DNA of 64,000 nt from JAJYSO01 sp964579505 (GTDB lineage: Bacteria; Bacteroidota; Bacteroidia; Flavobacteriales; Flavobacteriaceae): positions 5,299-69,298 of the forward strand of contig CAZOGC010000012.1 in assembly GCA_964579505.1 (NCBI GenBank), read 5' to 3'. Position 1 is the first letter of the stretch, and every line of letters starts with the position of its first letter. The notes beneath the pieces are model-generated. The model was given only the letters and a program-made list of their open reading frames with translations. It made no database searches and was not told where the DNA came from. Positions 1-7,551 of the stretch are shown here, piece by piece. The position numbers and the translations under genes were made by a program.

Positions 1-823
1 TAGGAAAATTGGACGGTCGTAACCGAAAATAATGTACCGAAAGTGTGTTCTTTCTCGTTAATTTATACTTGCGTTTCAAATAAGCATAAGTTGTCTGAAG
101 TTTCCGGTAATACGGTTCTTCTATCGGTTTTTCTAAGAGCCCTACCTGTCCAAAAAATAAAGCCTCTGCCTCTTCTTTAGTTTCCATTTTTCGAACTACC
201 GAAAGCGGAATAGACAGTGCCATTTGCATAAATGCTTCCCCATTGACGTTTAGTCCAAAATTTCTGGCCAACATACAAAACAACGTGGCCTCCCAATCTT
301 GTGTTGTCTGGTTTAAAACAGCCTGTATTCTGGTCGATTTTTCTTCTAACCGTTCTATAAAAAGGCGTTCTAACCAACTCGAAATTGCGAAATCTGAAAA
401 ATGAGGGAAATCCGGGGCGCAATTAATCCATCTAACGTCCTTTTTCTCGAGTAGCCGGTCATAATTTTTTAGTGCATTTTGCGCTACTTTATCGCAGAGT
501 GTCAACGTGGGAATTGGCTCATTATTCTTGCGAAAAACAGCCACATCATCTTCCCAAACCACGTGTAAAATCACATTATCGTACCGCGCATCTGTTTCGT
601 GATGATGCGCATACCAATCACTCGATCTTAGGTGAATTTCTACATTTCCTGCCCAAAGCTGTGTTCCTATCCTTAGTTTAGCATTAAAAAAATCGGGGCC
701 TGCTTTGTCTTGATTATGTGTGCCGGTATGAAGCAACTCTACGGGTTCTCCTTGTACTGTTTGAACGTGCAGAAAATCAAATTTTTTAAATTTCCAGAGA
801 TAGTGTAGAAAATCTTCTTTCAT
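1..823 (-). CDS. DUF2851 family protein (partial, runs off left edge)
   Basis: An open frame runs without a stop from an ATG at 821-823 to the window edge, about 274 residues. The N-terminus begins MKEDFLHYLWKFKKF and continues through motifs typical of the Bacteroidota DUF2851 family: GEPVELLHTGTHNQDKAGPDF, NVEIHLRSSDWYAHHH and ARYDNVILHVVWEDD. The molecular function of the family is not known; it is cytosolic by appearance, with no signal peptide or membrane segment. The C-terminal part lies outside the window, so completeness cannot be judged. Family assignment is from recognised motifs, not from a search. Confidence 0.8.
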   Translation of the reverse strand, partial: MKEDFLHYLWKFKKFDFLHVQTVQGEPVELLHTGTHNQDKAGPDFFNAKLRIGTQLWAGNVEIHLRSSDWYAHHHETDARYDNVILHVVWEDDVAVFRKNNEPIPTLTLCDKVAQNALKNYDRLLEKKDVRWINCAPDFPHFSDFAISSWLERLFIERLEEKSTRIQAVLNQTTQDWEATLFCMLARNFGLNVNGEAFMQMALSIPLSVVRKMETKEEAEALFFGQVGLLEKPIEEPYYRKLQTTYAYLKRKYKLTRKNTLSVHYFRLRPSNFP

Positions 824-891
824 ACTCAGCAGATTGATTAATCTACTGAAAGATACACAATTAATCTGAAATTACATTATTCACGTAAGCT

Positions 892-1887
892 TCACGACTG
901 TTTATCCTTGTCTAGAAAGCCTTGCGCACGCATCCAATCATCATTAAAAATTTTATTGACGTACCGACTACCGTGATCGTGAAACAACACTACCACCACG
1001 TCGTCTTTGGTAAAATGATCTTTTAATTGCAATAAACCTTTTGCTGCCGCTCCCGCCGAGTTTCCGAGAAACATACCTTCTTCTAGCGCTAGTTTTCGGG
1101 TGTAAACGGCGGCATCTTTATCGGTTACCTTCGTAAACCCATCAATGATATCAAAGTCTACATTTTTAGGAAGAATATCTTCCCCTATTCCTTCAGTGAG
1201 GTAGGGGTAAATTTCGTCAGGATCAAAAATACCGGTCTCGTGATATTTTTTATACACAGACCCATAAGTATCTATTCCCCAAATTTTTATATCCGGATTT
1301 TGTTCTTTTAGATAGCGTCCTATTCCAGAAATGGTTCCACCAGTACCCACTCCGGATACAAAATGGGTTATTTTTCCATCGGTTTGTTCCCAAATTTCAG
1401 GACCTGTAGATTCATAATGCGCCTGACTATTGGCCGGATTGTCATACTGATTGACGTACCACGAATTGGGTATTTCTTCTGCCAAACGCCGAGAGGTTGA
1501 ATAATACGAACGTGGATCGTCCGGTTCTACATCGGTGGGGCACACAATAACTTCACTACCAACGGCTCTGAGAATATCTACCTTTTCTTTGCTCTGTTTA
1601 TCAGAAATTACGCAGATCATTTTATAGCCTTTTACAATAGCGCCCAGGGCCAGTCCCATTCCCGTATTTCCTGAAGTACCTTCTATAATAGTGCCCCCGG
1701 GTGTCAATTTTCCTTCTCTTTCGGCCACCTCAATCATCTTAACAGCCATTCGGTCTTTTACCGAATTACCCGGATTAAAAGTCTCGTATTTTGCCAATAC
1801 TAACGCATCTATATCTTTGGTGATTTTATTCATTTTTACCATAGGCGTTTGACCAATGGTTCCTAAAATATTTTCTGCGTATTCCAT
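892..1887 (-). CDS. PLP-dependent cysteine synthase / cystathionine beta-synthase-like enzyme
   Basis: A fold-type II PLP enzyme of 331 residues. The Schiff-base lysine is K44 in NPGNSVKDR and the phosphate-binding loop is TSGNTG at 71-76; a second glycine loop, SGVGTGGT, follows mid-protein. EGIGEDILP near residue 235 resembles the EGIGYDFIP segment of cystathionine beta-synthases more than O-acetylserine sulfhydrylases. The C-terminal CBS-domain pair of eukaryotic enzymes is absent. It probably makes cysteine or cystathionine from an activated serine, but the sequence cannot decide which. It lies upstream of the same-strand partial DUF2851 gene. Confidence 0.85.
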   Translation of the reverse strand: MEYAENILGTIGQTPMVKMNKITKDIDALVLAKYETFNPGNSVKDRMAVKMIEVAEREGKLTPGGTIIEGTSGNTGMGLALGAIVKGYKMICVISDKQSKEKVDILRAVGSEVIVCPTDVEPDDPRSYYSTSRRLAEEIPNSWYVNQYDNPANSQAHYESTGPEIWEQTDGKITHFVSGVGTGGTISGIGRYLKEQNPDIKIWGIDTYGSVYKKYHETGIFDPDEIYPYLTEGIGEDILPKNVDFDIIDGFTKVTDKDAAVYTRKLALEEGMFLGNSAGAAAKGLLQLKDHFTKDDVVVVLFHDHGSRYVNKIFNDDWMRAQGFLDKDKQS

Positions 1888-1924
1888 ATTATTTTATCAA
1901 TTTAATTTTCAACTGTCTTTTGTA

Positions 1925-2308
1925 TTATTCTTCAGCTTTCCACTTTACATAGTGATGCAAATCGGTTTGAATAAGATTCAACCCAAAAGTCAACACACTT
2001 ACATCGTCTAAATAACCCAATCCCGGAATAAAATCCGGTACCAAATCAAATGGATTCAGCACATAAAGCAACACAAAAACAATCGCACTAATCGTAAACC
2101 AAGGCACATTTTTGTAGTGCCCTCTTCTATAGTCATTCAGCATGCCAAACATAAGCTTACTCAACTCAGCATACTTTTTTAAAATACCCGAGTTAACAAT
2201 CTTATCTTCTATCTTTTCTTTCTTATTAAACACCTTGCGCACCTCTTTCTCATCAACGGTCTGAGCACCTTTTTGCACAAAATCTTTATTTAATTTTTGC
2301 TTTTTCAT
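1925..2308 (-). CDS. YkvA/DUF1232 family membrane protein
   Basis: A 127-residue protein with the DUF1232 signature NPFDLVPDFIPGLGYLDD next to one hydrophobic segment (about residues 72-90). The N-terminal 45 residues are charged and Lys-rich, so they probably face the cytoplasm. The role of DUF1232 proteins is not established. A perfect TAnnTTTG promoter element lies four bases upstream of this ATG, which supports the chosen start and suggests a leaderless mRNA. The 16-base stretch between this gene and the cysteine synthase-like gene's upstream region shows no terminator. Confidence 0.8.
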   Translation of the reverse strand: MKKQKLNKDFVQKGAQTVDEKEVRKVFNKKEKIEDKIVNSGILKKYAELSKLMFGMLNDYRRGHYKNVPWFTISAIVFVLLYVLNPFDLVPDFIPGLGYLDDVSVLTFGLNLIQTDLHHYVKWKAEE

Positions 2309-2312
2309 ACGA

Positions 2313-2320
2313 CAAAGGTA
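2313..2320 (-). promoter_or_regulatory. -7 element TACCTTTG of the DUF1232 gene
   Basis: On the minus strand TACCTTTG matches the Bacteroidota -7 consensus TAnnTTTG and is separated from the ATG at 2308 by only TCGT. Transcription would start at or next to the start codon. A TTG at -33 is not obvious. Confidence 0.5.
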
Positions 2321-2329
2321 AACACTCTT

Positions 2330-3049
2330 TTATGAAGCGTGTATTGTTTTTTTAAGTACCTGAACCTCTTCAGGGGTTAAGTCTCTATATTTTCCTACCG
2401 GAAGTTCTCCTAATTCAATATTAATAACTCGTATGCGTTTAAGTTGAATCACTTTAAAATCAAAATACTCACACATTCTGCGTATTTGCCGATTTAAACC
2501 CTGTGTTAGCACAATTCTAAACTCGTGCGTGCCTGTTTGCTCTACCTCACATCTGCGGGTAATCGTATCTAATATAGGAACCCCTGAACGCATTTTTTTT
2601 ATAAACGTTGTCGTAACCGGATGATTTACCTTAACTATATATTCTTTTCCTTGTTTATTTCTAGACCGTAGTATTTTATTGACAATTTCACCATCATCTG
2701 TCAATAAAATAAGTCCCGAGCTTGCCTTGTCTAACCGACCAATTGGAAAAATTCGTTTAGGATAATTAATATAGTCTATGATATTATTTTTCTCAACCCT
2801 GGTATTTGTTGTACAAACAACCCCTATAGGCTTATGAAAAGCCACATAAACATGCTTACTTTCTTGTAGAACCACGGGCTTCCCATCTACACACACTGCG
2901 TCTTCAGGTGTAATTTTTGTGCCCATTTCAGGAACTTTTCCATTCACGGTAATGCGTCCTTCATCTAGCAGACGGTCTGCTTGGCGACGAGAACAATAGC
3001 CGGCCCGGCTTAAATATTTATTAATGCGAATAGCGGTATCGTCTTTCAA
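2330..3049 (-). CDS. rluF: 23S rRNA pseudouridine synthase RluF
   Basis: The protein has 239 residues, an N-terminal S4 RNA-binding domain (INKYLSRAGYCSRRQADRLL, residues 10-29) and a C-terminal RsuA/RluB/E/F-type catalytic domain. The catalytic aspartate is D107 in GRLDKASSGLILLT. FPIGRLDK, GVPILDTITRRCEV and QGLNRQIRRMCEYF fit RluF better than RluB or RsuA. RluF converts U2604 of 23S rRNA in E. coli; the same site here is inferred. The gene is followed at once by the DUF1232 gene and preceded by an alpha/beta hydrolase on the same strand. Confidence 0.9.
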   Translation of the reverse strand: MKDDTAIRINKYLSRAGYCSRRQADRLLDEGRITVNGKVPEMGTKITPEDAVCVDGKPVVLQESKHVYVAFHKPIGVVCTTNTRVEKNNIIDYINYPKRIFPIGRLDKASSGLILLTDDGEIVNKILRSRNKQGKEYIVKVNHPVTTTFIKKMRSGVPILDTITRRCEVEQTGTHEFRIVLTQGLNRQIRRMCEYFDFKVIQLKRIRVINIELGELPVGKYRDLTPEEVQVLKKTIHAS

Positions 3050-3061
3050 AAAATAGGGATT

Positions 3062-3886
3062 TTAGGGTTTTATAAATTTTATTATTTCGTCGTTAATGCA
3101 CTCACTATATAATGAATGCCCCAATCCGGTAGTGGTAAACAAAGAGCTGTTTTTGTGTTGTTTTATTAAATTTTCTGTTTCAATATAGGGTACAATTTGA
3201 TCTTCTGTGTCGTGAATAAACAACGCGGGGATCGTAAAATCATGCGTGTGCTTATGCCACGAAAAATGGGTGTATTCATACCCAAATTTTGCTTCCAATT
3301 CCTCCGTAAAAGCCTGCATTAACGGTTGTTTGATTCTTAATTTTTGTTGAAAACCTTGCAATAGGTTAGCCTCTTCAGTAGCCGGAGCCAGCAAAACCAT
3401 TTTTTTTATAGCTAACCCTTTTTGTTGTTGAAGCAATAAAGTGGTTCCTCCCATACTATGTCCTACGGCATAATCCGGTTTATAATAAGCTACCACCTTT
3501 TTAAGCGCTTCAGCATAATCCGGAATACCAAAACTATTACCTCCTGAGTTTCCATGTGCCGGTGCATCTAAACTTATTACCGTATAGTTTTGTGCTAGTA
3601 ACTGCTCAATTAAAGATTTCCACCGAAGCGTGTTACTCTCCCAACCGTGAATCAGCAAAACTTTTTCTGCTCCTTTTTTCCAGAGATATGTTTGTATGGC
3701 AACACCCCCAACCTCAAACTGCCTATCAGCTGCCTCGGCCAAAAAAGCGCATTCGGTTAATTTTATACGGCCTTTTCTAGGGGTAATAAAAAGTTGTAAA
3801 CTTTTTTGTACTGCCTTTTGCGGAGCCCTTTTATACAACCAATTAAGTCGGGTTCCTACCAGTCTGGCCAAATATGTTTTTAACAT
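3062..3886 (-). CDS. Alpha/beta hydrolase
   Basis: A single-domain alpha/beta hydrolase. From the ATG at 3886 the oxyanion-side motif is LIHGWES, the nucleophile elbow is GHSMGGTT (Ser about 144), the acid is in IHDTEDQIVP and the base in TGLGHSLYS, so the triad is complete. Substrate unknown. An in-frame ATG at 3901 would add MCVRT; I prefer 3886 because the protein then begins MLKTYLARL, as relatives do. It sits 12 bases before rluF and just after a lipoprotein gene, so the three may be co-transcribed. Confidence 0.8.
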   Translation of the reverse strand: MLKTYLARLVGTRLNWLYKRAPQKAVQKSLQLFITPRKGRIKLTECAFLAEAADRQFEVGGVAIQTYLWKKGAEKVLLIHGWESNTLRWKSLIEQLLAQNYTVISLDAPAHGNSGGNSFGIPDYAEALKKVVAYYKPDYAVGHSMGGTTLLLQQQKGLAIKKMVLLAPATEEANLLQGFQQKLRIKQPLMQAFTEELEAKFGYEYTHFSWHKHTHDFTIPALFIHDTEDQIVPYIETENLIKQHKNSSLFTTTGLGHSLYSECINDEIIKFIKP

Positions 3887-3922
3887 TGTACGCACACACA
3901 AGTTGTTCAGCGTTTTTTCTTC

Positions 3923-4474
3923 TTAATCCCAATACACCCACAAGTGTTGTATTTTGGCGTCTTCTTTTATTTGAGAAGTCTTAATTTTTGTACCCATTTG
4001 GGTAGGCTTTAAAATATCGTCTTTATTGATGGTTACATAAAGATTCATCTCATCAACAAAAACCATAGCAGCCCCAAAAATATTTTCAATTCGGCTAATA
4101 TCGTAATTAGATTTCAACACTTTAAAGTAGCTTCCTCTACCCAATCCATCGGCCGTTTTATAGGCAGCATCAAGCACTTCTACGCTGGCAATGGTACTGG
4201 TACTATCAAAACTCTTTATTGGTTTAAGACGCAACAATTCTTTTCCGCCCTTTGCATAAACAACAATTTTGCCTTCTCCTGAAAAGACACCCGAAGCTTT
4301 TTGTGCAACTACAGAATCGTTGGCAAAAAGTGATTTTAATTGATAAACCTGTGTGTCTTTTGTCAACTTACCTACACTGTTTTTAGTGATAAGATATTGA
4401 GCATTTGGCGCCTGACTTTGACATGCGCCCAACAAAAGGCCTATAAATAAGATTGATAATACACGTACTTTCAT
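3923..4474 (-). CDS. Predicted lipoprotein, unknown function
   Basis: A 183-residue protein with a lipoprotein signal peptide: MKVRVLSILFIGLLLGAC, lipobox LGAC, Cys18. The mature part is a mixed, probably beta-rich domain without a motif I recognise; KTADGLGRGSYFKVLKS and IENIFGAAMVF are the most distinctive stretches. It is the first gene of a minus-strand run ending with rluF. It diverges from queE across an 82-base gap. Confidence 0.75.
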   Translation of the reverse strand: MKVRVLSILFIGLLLGACQSQAPNAQYLITKNSVGKLTKDTQVYQLKSLFANDSVVAQKASGVFSGEGKIVVYAKGGKELLRLKPIKSFDSTSTIASVEVLDAAYKTADGLGRGSYFKVLKSNYDISRIENIFGAAMVFVDEMNLYVTINKDDILKPTQMGTKIKTSQIKEDAKIQHLWVYWD

Positions 4475-4543
4475 CTCCTAAATTTTAGGCAAAAATACAC
4501 AATGTTATTTTATCACATAAATTCAAAATAGCTTTTGAATATG

Positions 4544-4551
4544 TATCTTTG
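4544..4551 (+). promoter_or_regulatory. -7 element TATCTTTG of queE
   Basis: TATCTTTG matches TAnnTTTG and is five bases from the queE ATG, so the transcript is probably leaderless or nearly so. The -33 region is A/T-rich without a clear TTG. Confidence 0.5.
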
Positions 4552-4556
4552 CATTA

Positions 4557-5189
4557 ATGAAAAGTATTGAAGTTGAAGTACCGGTAAAAGAGGGGATCAA
4601 ACTTCCGTTGATGGAGGCGTTTTATACCATTCAAGGCGAAGGATACCACAAAGGTACTGCTGCCTATTTTATTCGGCTAGCCGGATGTGATGTGGGCTGC
4701 CATTGGTGCGATGTTAAAGAAAGTTGGGATGCAAACCTGCATCCGGTAAAAAGCATCTCTGAAATTATTAAGGATATTCCACCACAAAGTGAAATAGTAG
4801 TAATTACAGGAGGTGAACCCACCATGTATGACCTTCGTCCCCTGACCAAAGAGTTAATAGATAACGGAAAGCGCATTCACCTAGAAACTTCCGGAGCCCA
4901 TGCACTCTCCGGCACGTGGCATTGGATTTGCCTCTCGCCTAAAAAACGAAAGCTTCCAGAAGCAATTTACTATGAGCTTGCCGATGAACTCAAGATAATT
5001 ATCTACAATCAACACGATTTTTTATTTGCCGAAGAACATGCCGCTAAGGTTAATAAAAACTGCATCCTTTACCTACAGCCTGAATGGAGTGTACGCGAAA
5101 AAATGATGCCACTTATTATAGATTACGTGCTTAAAAACCCACAATGGAAGGTAACTTTACAAACACACAAATATCTTCATGTACGTTAA
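4557..5189 (+). CDS. queE: 7-carboxy-7-deazaguanine synthase (radical SAM)
   Basis: A radical SAM enzyme of 210 residues that converts 6-carboxy-tetrahydropterin to 7-carboxy-7-deazaguanine in queuosine biosynthesis. The N-terminal FYTIQGEGYHKGTAAYFIR is typical of QueE. The cluster-binding cysteines are C44, C48 and C51 in CDVGCHWC, the CX3CX2C arrangement. VVITGGEPTMYDLRPL supplies the SAM-binding glycine motif, and the C-terminal KVTLQTHKYLHVR is also QueE-like. No other queuosine gene is nearby. The gene precedes gyrB with a 114-base gap that holds a separate gyrB promoter. Confidence 0.93.
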   Translation: MKSIEVEVPVKEGIKLPLMEAFYTIQGEGYHKGTAAYFIRLAGCDVGCHWCDVKESWDANLHPVKSISEIIKDIPPQSEIVVITGGEPTMYDLRPLTKELIDNGKRIHLETSGAHALSGTWHWICLSPKKRKLPEAIYYELADELKIIIYNQHDFLFAEEHAAKVNKNCILYLQPEWSVREKMMPLIIDYVLKNPQWKVTLQTHKYLHVR

Positions 5190-5268
5190 AACACCTCCAT
5201 TTGTATAACTATGTTGATAACTTCAATTCTATCGGGCTATTCTCTTCTTTCTAAACAAAGAGTTTGAT

Positions 5269-5276
5269 TATATTTG
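5269..5276 (+). promoter_or_regulatory. -7 element TATATTTG of gyrB
   Basis: An exact TAnnTTTG match 27 bases before the gyrB ATG gives a short leader of about 20 bases. No clear -33 TTG is visible. Confidence 0.5.
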
Positions 5277-5303
5277 TAGCCCTGCATATTTAACCTTATT
5301 AAT

Positions 5304-7241
5304 ATGAGCGAAGAAAATAACAATAATTATTCTGCTGAAAATATTCAATCTCTTGAAGGGATGGAACACGTGCGCAAGCGCCCCTCTATGTATATTGGAG
5401 ACGTGGGGCCGCGTGGTTTGCATCACTTGGTAGACGAGGTAGTTGACAACTCCATTGATGAGGCCATGGCCGGCCATTGTTCAACCATAGACGTTACCAT
5501 TCATACAGATAGTTCTATTTCTATACAAGATGATGGTCGCGGTATTCCGGTTGATATTCACAAAAAAGAAGGAGTATCTGCCCTACAAGTCGTTATGACA
5601 AAGATTGGTGCCGGTGGTAAATTTGATAAAAATTCATATAAAGTTTCCGGTGGACTACACGGGGTAGGTGTTAGTGTGGTAAATGCACTTTCTGAAAGTT
5701 TACATGCCGTAGTACATAAAAACGGAAAAATATGGGAGCAAGCTTATGAACGTGGAAAAGCGCTCTACCCTGTAAAAAGCACTGGAGAAACCACTACTAA
5801 CGGAACAAAGGTTACCTTTAAACCCGACCCGGAAATCTTTAAAGAAACCATCACCTTTCAGTATGAAACATTGGCGCATCGTTTACGCGAACTTTCATAC
5901 CTAAACAAAGGGGTTAGTATTACACTTACTGATGAACGTAAAAAAGACGAAAACGGCAATGCGCTTTCTACCCGATTCTATTCAGAAAAAGGGCTCAAAG
6001 AGTTTATTGAATATCTAGACGAGACACGTGAACCGCTGATTTCTGAGGTTATTTCTATGGAAGGAGAAAAAAATGGAACTCCGGTAGAAATTGCCATGAT
6101 ATACAACCGATCATATAGTGAAAACCTCCATTCTTACGTTAACAACATTAACACCCACGAAGGGGGCACCCACCTTTCCGGCTTCCGTAGAGGACTAACT
6201 TCTACCCTAAAAAAATATGCCGATAAATCCGGTTTACTAAGCAAATTAAAATTTGATATTTCAGGTGATGATTTCCGCGAAGGTTTAACCGCTATTGTTT
6301 CCGTAAAAGTAGCCGAGCCTCAATTTGAAGGGCAAACCAAAACCAAATTAGGAAACCGTGAGGTAACTTCTGCCGTATCACAGGCTGTTTCTGAAATGCT
6401 TGAGATTTATTTAGAAGAAAATCCTGATGATGCCACCACCATTGTTAAAAAAGTAATTTTAGCTGCACAGGCTCGCCATGCCGCTAAAAAAGCACGGGAG
6501 ATGGTGCAACGAAAAACGGTTATGGGAGGCGCCGGTTTACCCGGAAAACTGTCTGACTGTTCTGAGCAGGATCCCGAAAAATGTGAAGTGTTTTTGGTTG
6601 AGGGAGACTCTGCAGGTGGCACTGCCAAACAAGGTAGAGATCGAAAATTTCAGGCTATTCTTCCTTTACGTGGTAAAATATTGAATGTTGAAAAAGCCTT
6701 ACAAAACAAGGTTTTTGAAAACGAAGAAATCAAAAATATATATACTGCGTTGGGCGTAACTGTTGGTACAGAAGAAGACAGCAAAGCACTCAACTTAGAA
6801 AAACTGCGCTACCATAAAGTAATCATCATGACAGATGCCGATGTGGATGGGAGTCACATTGCCACTTTAATTTTAACTTTCTTCTACCGATATATGAAAG
6901 AATTGGTTGAAAACGGTCACGTATATATTGCTACTCCCCCGCTTTACCTCATTAAAAGAGGAAAAACTAAACGCTATGCTTGGACCGAAAAAGAGCGAAA
7001 TGAGATTACAAAAGAGTATAGCACTAAGGTAAGCGTACAGCGTTACAAAGGTCTTGGAGAGATGAATGCTGAACAATTATGGGACACTACTATGAACCCT
7101 GAAAACCGCATACTCAGACAAGTAACTATAGAAAATAGCAGCGAAGCAGACCGCGTTTTCTCTATGCTTATGGGAGATGAAGTTCCACCAAGGAGAGCTT
7201 TTATCGAGAAAAATGCTGTTTATGCTAACATAGACGCATAA
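5304..7241 (+). CDS. gyrB: DNA gyrase subunit B
   Basis: The 645-residue protein is the ATPase subunit of gyrase, which supercoils DNA with GyrA. The GHKL ATPase region starts with MEHVRKRPSMYIGD and DEVVDNSIDEA, followed by DDGRGIPVDIH and GGLHGVGVSVVNALS. The Toprim domain has FLVEGDSAGGTAKQGRDR, KILNVEKA and TDADVDGSHI, and the end has QRYKGLGEMNAEQLW. The length is that of the compact GyrB lacking the insert seen in enterobacteria. GyrB rather than ParE is inferred from EGDSAGG/PLRGKILNVEKA and the context. A strong hairpin terminator follows directly. Confidence 0.96.
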   Translation: MSEENNNNYSAENIQSLEGMEHVRKRPSMYIGDVGPRGLHHLVDEVVDNSIDEAMAGHCSTIDVTIHTDSSISIQDDGRGIPVDIHKKEGVSALQVVMTKIGAGGKFDKNSYKVSGGLHGVGVSVVNALSESLHAVVHKNGKIWEQAYERGKALYPVKSTGETTTNGTKVTFKPDPEIFKETITFQYETLAHRLRELSYLNKGVSITLTDERKKDENGNALSTRFYSEKGLKEFIEYLDETREPLISEVISMEGEKNGTPVEIAMIYNRSYSENLHSYVNNINTHEGGTHLSGFRRGLTSTLKKYADKSGLLSKLKFDISGDDFREGLTAIVSVKVAEPQFEGQTKTKLGNREVTSAVSQAVSEMLEIYLEENPDDATTIVKKVILAAQARHAAKKAREMVQRKTVMGGAGLPGKLSDCSEQDPEKCEVFLVEGDSAGGTAKQGRDRKFQAILPLRGKILNVEKALQNKVFENEEIKNIYTALGVTVGTEEDSKALNLEKLRYHKVIIMTDADVDGSHIATLILTFFYRYMKELVENGHVYIATPPLYLIKRGKTKRYAWTEKERNEITKEYSTKVSVQRYKGLGEMNAEQLWDTTMNPENRILRQVTIENSSEADRVFSMLMGDEVPPRRAFIEKNAVYANIDA

Positions 7242-7261
7242 AACACATAACTACACATTTC

Positions 7262-7296
7262 AAAAGAGCTCTGATGTTGTTTCAGAGCTCTTTTAT
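7262..7296 (+). terminator. Rho-independent terminator of gyrB
   Basis: AAAAGAGCTCTGA pairs with TCAGAGCTCTTTT across a seven-base loop and ends in a T run. It lies 20 bases after the gyrB stop. Confidence 0.85.
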
Positions 7297-7480
7297 ACGA
7301 TTAATTCCCCTCTAAACTGTTCAACTATAATTTAAAAGTTGATTCATTTTTCATTAAAAACAATCTTCTTTTATCCTGCTGAATACTAATCAACAACAAG
7401 CCAACACCCCTAAAATGGCAATTTTTACCTCCTACAAGTCAAAAATCGACATTCTTGCAAATTTTAAGTTAAGAAAAACG
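7297..7480. other. Non-coding spacer between gyrB and secDF
   Basis: Apart from the gyrB terminator and the secDF promoter, the gyrB-secDF gap holds no gene I can support. The longest ATG-started frame here is about 27 codons. There is no sign of an arrest-peptide leader of the kind that controls SecDF in some Vibrio and Bacillus species. Confidence 0.5.
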
Positions 7481-7511
7481 TTGACAATTCCTATTTGAAA
7501 TCCTATATTTG
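7481..7511 (+). promoter_or_regulatory. secDF promoter (TTG-N20-TATATTTG)
   Basis: TTG at 7481-7483 (inside TTGACAATT) and TATATTTG at 7504-7511 are 20 bases apart. This is the clearest match in the window to the Bacteroidota -33/-7 promoter. The predicted leader is about 35 bases, too short for a regulatory leader peptide. Confidence 0.7.
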
Positions 7512-7551
7512 TCCGCTTTAAAAAAAACATCACATATAATCTTCTTGCAGG

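Noticed and set aside
472..681. A 69-codon plus-strand frame near the left edge
   Set aside because: It lies opposite the partial DUF2851 gene, which runs open through the whole region with family motifs.
5205..5225. TGTTGATAA as a DnaA box next to gyrB
   Set aside because: It is a single near-match and is not clustered with others.
7242..7551. An arrest-peptide leader controlling secDF
   Set aside because: The promoter gives only about a 35-base leader and no reading frame fits between it and the secDF start.
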